A stretch of 5,654 nucleotides of DNA from Candidatus Sumerlaeota bacterium. Lineage in GTDB: Bacteria > UBP6 > UBA1177. Each line of letters begins with the position of its first letter. The first letter of the stretch is position 1. The stretch is from positions 1-5,654 of the forward strand of contig SLGQ01000310.1 in the NCBI GenBank assembly GCA_007136595.1, in the 5' to 3' direction. The position numbers were made by a program, and so were the translations under genes. Shown one piece after another: positions 1 to 5,654 of the stretch. Below the pieces are notes generated by a model that did not search any database, had not been told where the DNA came from, and saw only the letters and a list, made by a program, of their open reading frames with translations.

Positions 1-70
1 AATATCTCTACTTAGAGCCCTACACTGTGTGTTTCCTGCTGCTCAGTTTTCAATGACCTCAAAAAAGCGC
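1..70 (-). other. Predicted transcribed leader of an off-window gene, probably an rRNA operon
   Basis: This stretch lies just downstream of the strong minus-strand promoter at 77-105 and has no open reading frame of note. Read on the minus strand it contains TCATTGAAAACTGAG (42-56). This resembles the TTGAAAACTGA-type element in the leader or spacer of many bacterial rRNA operons, linked there to boxA-type antitermination. Near the edge it has a small inverted repeat, CTCTA-CT-TAGAG (6-17). No 16S sequence is visible, so the rRNA assignment is inferred from promoter type and the leader element. A tRNA cluster or another highly expressed gene is the alternative. Confidence 0.42.
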
Positions 71-76
71 TCGACA

Positions 77-105
77 AATATATGGATTCACCCAACCCAT
101 GTCAA
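77..105 (-). promoter_or_regulatory. Strong sigma70-type promoter directed off the left edge
   Basis: On the minus strand the -35 box is TTGACA (100-105), a perfect consensus match. The -10 box is TATATT (77-82), one base from consensus, and the spacer is an ideal 17 nt (83-99). Transcription should begin near 69-71, inside a GC-rich stretch (minus-strand GAGCGC). Such a discriminator is typical of rRNA promoters under stringent control. The box match is seen directly; growth-rate regulation is inferred. It points away from every gene in the window. Confidence 0.72.
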
Positions 106-188
106 CCTTTTTTTTAGGTTTCATTCATTTTTTTATTTCAGAAGGAATAGGTTTTTTACTTTGATGTTCTTTTTATTAAGGTTTTTTT
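106..188 (-). promoter_or_regulatory. A-tract-rich UP-element-like region upstream of the strong promoter
   Basis: Immediately upstream of the -35 box, the minus strand carries runs of A (T runs on the plus strand) at 108-115, 128-134, 152-157, 170-174 and 182-188. The first lies where the alpha-subunit C-terminal domains of RNA polymerase contact UP elements. The first three are roughly two helical turns apart, so the DNA may be bent. The composition is seen; promoter activation is inferred from known rRNA promoters. Confidence 0.4.
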
Positions 189-214
189 AGCGGAGACGGA
201 AAATGATAGAAGAT

Positions 215-232
215 AAAAGGTGTCTTTACACC
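215..232 (-). terminator. Weak candidate Rho-independent terminator for the transporter gene
   Basis: On the minus strand a short perfect hairpin, GGTGT-AAAG-ACACC (219-232), is followed directly by TTTT (215-218). It lies about 100 nt past the stop codon of the minus-strand transporter and before the strong promoter at 77-105, where a terminator would be expected. The 5-bp stem and four-U tail make it marginal. Another small repeat around CCGG (300-314), nearer the stop codon, lacks an adjacent T run. Confidence 0.35.
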
Positions 233-330
233 AAGAAGAAAGTTCATGGAAAGAGATTAAACAGAAGAAAAGAAGTTTGAAAAAACTAAGCTGGATCATC
301 CTTTCCGGAAAAGGGTTGAGCTGAAATAAA

Positions 331-2172
331 TTAAGAAGGGAATATCATTGTAAACATTGCCTGAGCAACTCCTGTCAAACTTTCTCCGGCAATGAGACCT
401 GCGGCTGCAACAACAAGGAATTTCTCAGCCCATGTTTTACAGTATTTTGTAAGAATGAGACCGATAAAACCACCGAGGAACATTGACATTGAATTATAGG
501 CGGGAATGACAAACGCAAGTCCGATACTTGCAGGACTTGGAACAAGATAAACATATTTGGCAGGTATGATCTTCACAAGAGCAGCAAGGATAATTCCTAT
601 GACTCCTGCAATGATCATCGCAGTTACCGCACCCTCGGGCATTGCTTCAAATCCTATCATGAAAACTTCAGCCACAGCTCTCCATGTTGCGACAGCAGGA
701 GCAGGCCATTCATCGGTAAGGAGCATGTTTTTAGGGTCAGGTACCAGAACCAGATAGGCTGCCGAACCGACAAGAGCACCGGCAATTGTCCCGAAATATT
801 GAGCATAACATTGTAATCTTGGAGAAGCTCCTAGAATTTCACCGCATTTAAGGTCATGAAGAAGATCTGCACATTGACTTGCCGCTCCTCCTGTAACATT
901 GGCAGACATAAGGTTGGCGGCAGGACTTGGATCAATGGCACCAAATACCAACTGAGTCACTTTTCCCATTGCCCCAACAGGGGTAACGCCTGTTTCTCCG
1001 GAAACTCTTCCTGCAACAACTGCAAGAATAAATGTTAAAAACACACCGAAAGTTGCAGCCCATGCTTGAATTCCGAAAAGGAAAACCTGGAGAACAACAG
1101 AAAGTACCAGTACAAAAAGGAGGGCGAACTGAAAAACTTTTTTCGGAACAACATCATCTTCCTGTCCGTAAGTTTCATCACTGTTAACATTTTCTTCAAC
1201 TTTCTCTTTTCCTCTTTTGGTAAAATCTTTGCCTGTGATCGCGGAAAGTATGGATCTCCAGGAAAAAGCAAAGGAGGTGAGAGAGCTTGTTACCATCATT
1301 GCAACACCGGGCCATAGCAGCCATTCAAGAACAGTTGTGTACCACGATGCAGTTGCAGAATTGACTCCGGGAGATGCCCATCCGAGTTCAAGAACTCTGG
1401 GAGCAATTATCCCCCATGCAACAATAGCCCCGCCAAGAAGTGAAACACATGCCCTCCATCCGATCAGAGCACCTACACCCACCATCATCATTGATGGCTC
1501 AAAAGCAAAAGTCATGTTTTTAAGTGTGATGCCGGTAATTCCCTGAGAGATCAATGCCCCGTCAGGACGGGAAGCCATTTGTCCCGGAACGCCGAGCATC
1601 GGCAGTTCTGTAATAGTTCTTGTTATTCTTAAAATTGAAGAGAAAACTGCAGCAGAAAGAAGAACTTTGATCCTTGCGATCGCTTCACTTCCTTTTGCAT
1701 ACATCTCTTTTATTGTTGTAGCTGCGGCAACTCCACCAGGGAACTTAAGCTTGTCAACAATGAGCATCTGTCTTCTCAGTCCTATAGCTACCGTAACCCC
1801 CACCATTGCGACGGAAAAAACCCACATACTTAACCAGAACCAAGATAAAGTATGTCCCGTTATCATTGTAAGAGCCGGAACTGCAGAAACAAGACCGGCA
1901 GAAGAAATAGCGGCGGCACTTGATGCAATTGTCTGGTTTATGTTGTTTTCAAGCAACCCCCATTCGCGAGTTTTAAAAAGCTTGTTCGAACTCTGCCAGA
2001 AAGCATAGCTGATAAGAGCTGCAGTAACTGACATATTAAAACCCCAGCCTATTTTCAGACCGGAATAGATGTTACACAAAGAAAGAACTCCACCAAGTGT
2101 CATCCCTGTAAGTACTGCCCTTAAAGTGAATTGGTAAACTTTGACATTAGACTCATCTGCTTTGGAAATCAC
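331..2172 (-). CDS. OPT family membrane transporter
   Basis: The product is a 613-residue polytopic inner-membrane protein of the oligopeptide transporter (OPT) family. Members move oligopeptides or metal-chelate complexes into the cell using ion gradients; the substrate here cannot be read from sequence. Family hallmarks are NIYSGLKIGWG (34-44), KFPGGVAAATTIK (143-155), SGETGVTPVGAMGKVTQ (391-407) and a conserved block at 420-454 containing CADLLHDLKCGEILGASPR. About 14-16 hydrophobic segments are spread along the chain, interrupted by a charged loop at roughly 312-345. Length is normal for bacterial members and the frame is intact. The start is GTG (2170-2172), chosen because AGGAGG (2178-2183) lies 5 nt upstream and the family N-terminus follows. 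It is a single gene, divergent from the ribosomal operon, with no binding-protein or ATPase genes beside it, as expected for a one-component carrier. Confidence 0.93.
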   Translation of the reverse strand: MISKADESNVKVYQFTLRAVLTGMTLGGVLSLCNIYSGLKIGWGFNMSVTAALISYAFWQSSNKLFKTREWGLLENNINQTIASSAAAISSAGLVSAVPALTMITGHTLSWFWLSMWVFSVAMVGVTVAIGLRRQMLIVDKLKFPGGVAAATTIKEMYAKGSEAIARIKVLLSAAVFSSILRITRTITELPMLGVPGQMASRPDGALISQGITGITLKNMTFAFEPSMMMVGVGALIGWRACVSLLGGAIVAWGIIAPRVLELGWASPGVNSATASWYTTVLEWLLWPGVAMMVTSSLTSFAFSWRSILSAITGKDFTKRGKEKVEENVNSDETYGQEDDVVPKKVFQFALLFVLVLSVVLQVFLFGIQAWAATFGVFLTFILAVVAGRVSGETGVTPVGAMGKVTQLVFGAIDPSPAANLMSANVTGGAASQCADLLHDLKCGEILGASPRLQCYAQYFGTIAGALVGSAAYLVLVPDPKNMLLTDEWPAPAVATWRAVAEVFMIGFEAMPEGAVTAMIIAGVIGIILAALVKIIPAKYVYLVPSPASIGLAFVIPAYNSMSMFLGGFIGLILTKYCKTWAEKFLVVAAAGLIAGESLTGVAQAMFTMIFPS

Positions 2173-2189
2173 AACTTCCTCCTGACTAT

Positions 2190-2218
2190 ATTATACATTT
2201 AGACTTATAGACAATTAA
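2190..2218 (-). promoter_or_regulatory. Possible promoter of the OPT transporter gene
   Basis: On the minus strand a perfect TATAAT (2190-2195) stands 17 nt from a poor -35 match, TTAATT (2213-2218). Initiation would fall near 2183, giving a very short 5' leader of about 11 nt that begins at the Shine-Dalgarno sequence. The perfect -10 box supports it. The poor -35 box and cramped leader count against it, and I found no better alternative between it and the rpsF promoter. Confidence 0.35.
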
Positions 2219-2296
2219 AAAGAACACAATCCTATAACAATCTTACCATAAGGACTATTCCCGGAAAATAAAGTTTTTTAAATAGATAAAAAAAAG

Positions 2297-2324
2297 TTGA
2301 AACTTTTGATATTATGACTACAAT
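2297..2324 (+). promoter_or_regulatory. Promoter of the rpsF-rpsR-rplI-dnaB operon
   Basis: TTGAAA (2297-2302) and TACAAT (2319-2324) are separated by 16 nt, a good sigma70-type match. A very AT-rich stretch with an A run (about 2265-2295) precedes it and could act as an UP element. Transcription would start near 2330-2332, leaving a leader of about 80 nt before rpsF, long enough for the folded regulatory element there. No other convincing promoter lies nearer to rpsF. Confidence 0.6.
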
Positions 2325-2358
2325 GCTCCGGTTGTAATCGTTTTTTGAACACTGGATA

Positions 2359-2406
2359 TCTCCTTGTTCAACAATTATTTGATTGGACTATAAAGCCGTA
2401 AGGAGG
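2359..2406 (+). promoter_or_regulatory. Candidate S6:S18 complex-binding motif in the rpsF leader (SD-sequestering RNA)
   Basis: The rpsF leader can fold into two helices that follow each other without a gap on the 5' side. Stem P1 pairs 2359-2366 (UCUCCUUG) with 2399-2406 (UAAGGAGG): 8 bp including two terminal G-U pairs, burying the rpsF Shine-Dalgarno sequence. Hairpin P2 pairs 2367-2374 with 2379-2387, 8 bp with one bulged A (2382) and a UUAU loop. Between them on the 3' side is an 11-nt bulge (2388-2398) ending in CCG (2396-2398), directly against P1. Many bacteria carry an S6:S18 motif in this leader, defined as a CCG in a bulge flanked by a stem and a hairpin, mimicking the 16S rRNA site. 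Position, pairing and CCG all fit. Binding by the complex would repress translation. Pairing was done by eye, and the 11-nt bulge may be larger than is typical. Confidence 0.58.
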
Positions 2407-2411
2407 ACTTT

Positions 2412-2924
2412 ATGACAAAAAAACACTATGAGATGACTACCATTCTCAAACCTGAAGGTGGTCCTGATGCCACAAGGCAGTTTGCCGAAAGAGTTGACGG
2501 GATCGTCAATGAATTCGGTGGCAAAATTCTGAGTCTCCAATCCTGGGGAGAAAAAAAGCTTGCATACGAGATAAAGAAAAACCTTAAAGGTCACTATCTT
2601 TTCTTTAATCTTGTCGCAGACGGAGATCTTATTAAGGAACTTGAAAGGAACTTTAATATCTGGGAAAATGTGTTGAAGTTCATGTCGATCAGAGTTGACG
2701 AAAAAGAAGACCTTGATCAACTTATGAGTGAAGCTAGAGGAATTGCATCGTTGTTTGAAAGAAATGAAAAAAAGGAACCAGTTGAAGAAAAAATTGAAAA
2801 ACCTGCTGAAAAAGAGGAAGAACCGGAAAAACAAGGTGTTGACGATGTGAGAAAATATAACGAAGAACTTCAGAAAACTCTTCGGGTCGAAGATGACAAA
2901 GAAGAAGAAGATGTAGAATTATAA
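2412..2924 (+). CDS. rpsF: 30S ribosomal protein S6 with a long acidic C-terminal tail
   Basis: S6 joins the platform of the small ribosomal subunit as a heterodimer with S18, whose gene follows 15 nt downstream. Residues 1 to about 98 form the usual ferredoxin-like S6 fold, starting HYEMTTILKPE (5-15), with the signature WGEKKLAYEIKKNLKGHY (45-62) and an MSIRVDEKE end (91-99). The protein is 170 residues, against roughly 95-135 in most bacteria. The excess is a low-complexity tail from about 118, rich in Glu, Lys and Pro and ending EEEDVEL. In E. coli the S6 tail receives extra glutamates from RimK; whether this one does is unknown. The ATG is fixed by AGGAGG (2401-2406) 5 nt upstream, which the leader structure can mask. 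The gene ends in tandem stops (TAATAA). Confidence 0.96.
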   Translation: MTKKHYEMTTILKPEGGPDATRQFAERVDGIVNEFGGKILSLQSWGEKKLAYEIKKNLKGHYLFFNLVADGDLIKELERNFNIWENVLKFMSIRVDEKEDLDQLMSEARGIASLFERNEKKEPVEEKIEKPAEKEEEPEKQGVDDVRKYNEELQKTLRVEDDKEEEDVEL

Positions 2925-2939
2925 TAACAGGGGGAACCA

Positions 2940-3164
2940 ATGGCTTTTTATAGAAGAAGAAAAATGTGCAGGTTCTGCATTAATAGTGAGCAGACAATAG
3001 ATTATAAGAGACCGGAAACACTTATGAACCACATTACTGAAAGGGGTAAAATAATTCCTCGCAGGATCAGTGGAGTTTGTGCCAAACACCAGAGAGAATT
3101 AAGCCGGGAGATCAAAAGAGCAAGAACAATTGCGCTCCTTCCTTTTACGGTAACCGGGAAATAA
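2940..3164 (+). CDS. rpsR: 30S ribosomal protein S18, zinc-binding form
   Basis: This 74-residue basic protein pairs with S6 and binds the central domain of 16S rRNA. It matches S18 along its whole length, including RRRKMCRFC (5-13), IDYKRPETL (20-28), ERGKIIPRRISGVCAKHQR (34-52) and the conserved end IKRARTIALLPF. C10, C13, C47 and H50 form a CxxC...CxxH set expected to hold zinc. This is the so-called C+ version; E. coli S18 has lost most of these ligands. The start ATG follows AGGGGG (2929-2934) by 5 nt. The short gap after rpsF leaves no room for the ssb or priB gene that sits here in many other bacteria. Length and sequence look normal. Confidence 0.97.
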   Translation: MAFYRRRKMCRFCINSEQTIDYKRPETLMNHITERGKIIPRRISGVCAKHQRELSREIKRARTIALLPFTVTGK

Positions 3165-3174
3165 GGGGGACAAA

Positions 3175-3744
3175 ATGAAAATAATATTAGCAAAAGATAT
3201 CGAAAATTTAGGGTCCGCCGGGGACATCGTGACCGTCAAAAACGGATATGGAAGAAACTATCTTATTCCAAAAGGATTTGCTTTTCCTGCAAATGAAAAG
3301 AATGTCAAAGAACTCGAGTTCAGTAAAAGAGTTATCGAGAAAAAGATCAATGCAGAAAGCTTCACGGCAAACCAGACAGCTGAAAAACTTGCTGAATGTG
3401 AGATCAGAATAGAGAAAAAAGTGGGAGAAGAAGGGAAACTTTTCGGTTCTGTTACAACCCGTGAAATAGAAGAAGCTTTGAAAGTAAAAGGTTTTGACAT
3501 TGATCACCGTAATATTCTTGTTGATGGAAGCATAAAGAAAAGTGGTGTTTATGATGTTGAAGTTAAACTTTTCAGAGATATAAAAGGTGTTTTCAAGCTC
3601 TGGGTAGTTGCTGAAGACAGCGGGGAAGTTTTTTCAGAAAAACCGTCAGAAGATATTGAGGAAGAGCCGGTATCTGATGAGTCAGTTGAAGAAACTGAAG
3701 AAGAAAACGAAGAAGACTTTGGCGAGATCGAAGAGAAAGAATAA
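3175..3744 (+). CDS. rplI: 50S ribosomal protein L9 with an acidic C-terminal tail
   Basis: L9 is an elongated large-subunit protein that binds 23S rRNA near the base of the L1 stalk and influences frame maintenance. The N-terminal RNA-binding domain is clear: MKIILAKDIENLGSAGDIV (1-19), then KNGYGRNYLIPKGFAFPA (22-39). A long Lys/Glu-rich connecting helix (about 41-75) leads to the C-terminal domain with GKLFGSVTTREIEEAL (87-102) and the closing strand FKLWVVAED (140-148). The common length is about 148-150 residues; this one has 189. The extra 40 are almost all Glu, Asp and Ser with little Lys, unlike the mixed tail of S6. The ATG follows GGGGGA (3165-3170) by 4 nt, only 10 nt after the rpsR stop, so tight co-translation is likely. 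Confidence 0.96.
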   Translation: MKIILAKDIENLGSAGDIVTVKNGYGRNYLIPKGFAFPANEKNVKELEFSKRVIEKKINAESFTANQTAEKLAECEIRIEKKVGEEGKLFGSVTTREIEEALKVKGFDIDHRNILVDGSIKKSGVYDVEVKLFRDIKGVFKLWVVAEDSGEVFSEKPSEDIEEEPVSDESVEETEEENEEDFGEIEEKE

Positions 3745-3763
3745 CAAAACATAGAGGTTCCCT

Positions 3764-5146
3764 GTGGAAACTCAGTCATTGGCATTGCCCAAAAATCTTG
3801 AAGCAGAGACGAGCATACTCGGTTCTTTGCTCATAGATGGAAGACTTTTCAGCATAGTTGAGGGAACCGGGTTACAATCTGAAGATTTCATTGAAGAGAG
3901 ACACCGGATAATTTTCGGTGCAATAACCTCGATATACAATGAAGGTAGAACCCCGGATGTAATAACAGTTTCAGATAAAATTGCTGTGATAGCGGATCCT
4001 GTTAAAACCGGGGGGTTGGATTATCTCTATGATCTTGCATCCAATGCTCCTGTTGTATCGGAATCTCTTATAGTTGAATACTGTGATATAATCATTGAAA
4101 AATCATTATACAGGGAATTCATAAGGATATGTTCTGAAAATGTATCTGATGCATATCGTCAGACGGAAGCGTTTGATGAACTGGTTGATAAATCTACGAC
4201 ATCTCTCATAGATCTCGGAAACAGAAGACAGACCGCCACGATTGTTCCGATAAAGGATATAGTTGACGAAGAAATGGTAAAACTGAGGGAAAGAATTGAG
4301 CGGGACAATCCTATATCGGGAATTTCCTGCGGTTATAAAGACCTTGATACATTATGCAGCGGGTTTAAACCGGGAGATATGATCGTACTTGCCGGTCGAC
4401 CGGGTACAGGGAAAACCAGTTTTGCCCTCAATATGGCAGCTAAAATTGCAAATAATAACTGTAATGTCCTTTATTTTTCTCTTGAAATGCCGTCCAGCCA
4501 ACTGGTAAACAGGGTTATTTCAACAGAATGCGGTGTCAGTGCAAAAAATCTTATGTCAGGAAGGTTTCCCGATAAAGATGAGATAAAGAGGTTGTGGGCA
4601 AACATAGATAATGTTACCAAACTTTCCGTTTTTATTGATGATACATCAAAGCTTTCAGTTTCCGATCTGAGATCGAGAGCAAAAAAGCTCAACTCTGAAC
4701 TTGGCAAGACAATTTCACCTCATACCGGTAAAAAAAATAAACTGGATTGCATTTTTGTTGATTATCTGCAACTTATGCATTCAAGTGTTTACCGTGAGGA
4801 CAGAGTAAGGCAGGTTGAGGACATTTCAAGAAATATTAAGCTGTTTGCAAAAGATATGGGAATACCGATAATTGCATTGGCGCAGCTGAACAGAAAGGTT
4901 GAAGACCGGTCATCAAAAGTTCCGATGCTTAGTGATCTGAAAGATTCCGGTGCAATTGAGCAGGATGCAGACATGGTAATGTTCATTCACCGTGAGGATA
5001 TGTATAAACCTGATAGCGAAAAGAAAAACATTGCAGAAATATATCTGCAGAAAAACAGACATGGACAGCAGGGGGTTGTGAAACTTAGGTTTGTTCCTCA
5101 ATATACTCAGTTCTGCGAGATCTCTTTTAACGATGAAGATTATTAA
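3764..5146 (+). CDS. dnaB: Replicative DNA helicase DnaB
   Basis: DnaB is the hexameric ATP-driven helicase that encircles the lagging strand at the replication fork and recruits primase. The 460-residue length is standard. The helical N-terminal domain begins LPKNLEAETSILGSLL (8-23) and runs to about 150. A linker joins it to the RecA-like motor from about 185. Motor motifs are Walker A GRPGTGKTS (211-219), H1a FSLEMP with the likely catalytic E241, Walker B CIFVDYLQLM (329-338, D333), IIALAQLNR (369-377), DLKDSGAIEQDAD (391-403), and QKNRHGQQG (429-437) with the probable arginine finger R432. No intein interrupts it, although dnaB is a frequent intein host. The start is GTG (3764-3766), preceded by GAGG (3754-3757) and placed correctly for the family N-terminus. 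It lies 19 nt after rplI, with no promoter or terminator visible between. Confidence 0.97.
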   Translation: METQSLALPKNLEAETSILGSLLIDGRLFSIVEGTGLQSEDFIEERHRIIFGAITSIYNEGRTPDVITVSDKIAVIADPVKTGGLDYLYDLASNAPVVSESLIVEYCDIIIEKSLYREFIRICSENVSDAYRQTEAFDELVDKSTTSLIDLGNRRQTATIVPIKDIVDEEMVKLRERIERDNPISGISCGYKDLDTLCSGFKPGDMIVLAGRPGTGKTSFALNMAAKIANNNCNVLYFSLEMPSSQLVNRVISTECGVSAKNLMSGRFPDKDEIKRLWANIDNVTKLSVFIDDTSKLSVSDLRSRAKKLNSELGKTISPHTGKKNKLDCIFVDYLQLMHSSVYREDRVRQVEDISRNIKLFAKDMGIPIIALAQLNRKVEDRSSKVPMLSDLKDSGAIEQDADMVMFIHREDMYKPDSEKKNIAEIYLQKNRHGQQGVVKLRFVPQYTQFCEISFNDEDY

Positions 5147-5654
5147 AACTTTTTCAACGACCATTTTTAAGATCAGAGAGTTCATATCCCGGAATAAAGG
5201 GAGGTTGTTCCTGCTTGTTATCCTGATGGTAATTCTGAATGTTTACAGGGATTTTCAATTCAAAAAACTCTACTTCAACTTTTCTGATCATTCAAACAGC
5301 GAAAGGAGAGTTGAAGAGCAGGGGATCATTAAGTACAGTAACGAAGAAATAATTGAATTTGAAAACATTTATAAAGTTAACGAAACCATTGAAAGAGATG
5401 GTTCGGTAATATCTGTAACAGGAGATATTGAAGGAGAAATAGATCCGGTTCTGGCTGTGTTTTTAAAAAACCGGTTTTTTTACTCAAAAATAGATACCGG
5501 TGACATCAATTCTTTCTGTGATGAATCACTGAATCCTCTTTATCCTGTTCTTTTGAGAAGACTTAACTACTACATGCCTAAAACCGAGTTGTTTAACAGG
5601 CAGAAGTGGACAATATCTTTCTGTAATGGCGGGTTGATCTGTGATTATGATCTG
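5133..5654 (+). CDS. Unrecognised membrane-anchored protein, 3' end beyond the window
   Basis: An open frame of 174 codons without a stop runs off the right edge. I do not recognise the family. Residues 1-24 are basic (K2, K5, K13, R15, R20, K22, R24), followed by one hydrophobic segment, LFLLVILMVILNVY (25-38). This predicts an N-in signal anchor with the rest outside the cytoplasmic membrane. The visible outer part is mixed charged and aromatic, with Cys at 129, 164 and 170 and no repeat or enzyme motif I can name. The ATG at 5133 overlaps the dnaB end by 14 nt, suggesting translational coupling, but no good Shine-Dalgarno sequence precedes it. A GGGAGG at 5199-5204 sits inside the frame right before a TTG, too close for a normal start. 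Codon use matches its neighbours, so it looks native and part of the operon. Confidence 0.68.
   Translation, partial: MKIIKTFSTTIFKIREFISRNKGRLFLLVILMVILNVYRDFQFKKLYFNFSDHSNSERRVEEQGIIKYSNEEIIEFENIYKVNETIERDGSVISVTGDIEGEIDPVLAVFLKNRFFYSKIDTGDINSFCDESLNPLYPVLLRRLNYYMPKTELFNRQKWTISFCNGGLICDYDL

Noticed and set aside
203..280. Tiny plus-strand frame of 25 codons, Lys/Arg-rich, with GGAG 7 nt before its ATG
   Set aside because: It is very short, has no convincing promoter or recognisable product, and lies antisense across the candidate transporter terminator. AG-rich DNA readily yields such frames by chance.
300..314. CCTTT/AAAGG inverted repeat around CCGG, just past the transporter stop codon
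   Set aside because: The stem is short and no T run follows directly on the minus strand; the nearest is over ten bases further on. It is a poor terminator.
856..2008. Several plus-strand open frames of 60-113 codons opposite the transporter gene
   Set aside because: They lie antisense within an intact, well-conserved OPT gene, resemble no protein family and lack supporting ribosome binding sites.
2319..2336. Inverted repeat TACAA-8 nt-TTGTA with CCG in its loop, a rival for the S6:S18 motif
   Set aside because: Its left arm coincides with the -10 box, so most of it would not be transcribed from the predicted start. It is also far from the Shine-Dalgarno sequence.
2367..2394. Possible second rpsF promoter, TTCAAC with TATAAA (2389-2394)
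   Set aside because: The -35 match is poor and transcription would begin at or inside the Shine-Dalgarno sequence. The promoter at 2297-2324 is better and leaves room for a leader.
2388..2940. Minus-strand frames across rpsF, including one of 148 codons
   Set aside because: They mirror the Lys/Glu-rich S6 coding sequence, giving Phe/Leu-rich translations. The same explanation covers the minus-strand frames over rplI and dnaB.
3164..3175. Possible missed small gene between rpsR, rplI and dnaB
   Set aside because: The gaps are only 10 and 19 nt and contain just ribosome binding sites.

Overview
The window holds bacterial housekeeping DNA. It shows Shine-Dalgarno-led genes, two GTG starts, sigma70-type promoters and AT-leaning codon use, with many AGA/AGG arginine and ATA isoleucine codons. 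The gene order rpsF-rpsR-rplI-dnaB is widespread in bacteria. Neither ssb nor priB lies between rpsF and rpsR, and S18 is the zinc-binding (Cys-rich) form, unlike E. coli. Long acidic tails on S6 and L9 are unusual. I cannot name the phylum from this; an uncultured lineage is possible, but that is a guess.

Layout. Positions 1-330 have no convincing gene. They carry a near-consensus minus-strand promoter (TTGACA-N17-TATATT) with A-tracts upstream and a GC-rich discriminator. It fires off the left edge into a leader resembling those of rRNA operons. A weak minus-strand terminator lies at 215-232. Positions 331-2172 (minus) encode a complete OPT-family membrane transporter. Positions 2173-2411 form a divergent intergenic region with a possible promoter for the transporter, a good promoter for the ribosomal operon, and a folded leader that hides the rpsF Shine-Dalgarno sequence. 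That leader resembles the published S6:S18 complex-binding motif: a CCG in a bulge between a stem and a hairpin.

Positions 2412-5146 (plus) encode S6, S18, L9 and the replicative helicase DnaB, with gaps of 10-19 nt. A further gene, starting inside the last codons of dnaB and cut by the right edge, encodes a membrane-anchored protein I do not recognise.

How the genes relate. S6 and S18 bind each other and 16S rRNA in the small subunit, L9 sits on the large subunit, and DnaB unwinds the replication fork. The leader probably lets surplus S6:S18 complex shut down its own operon. The transporter appears functionally unrelated. I see no mobile element, CRISPR array, defence system or tRNA, and nothing amounting to a clearly new system. 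The most rewarding items are the leader RNA, the paired acidic tails and the unknown gene after dnaB.
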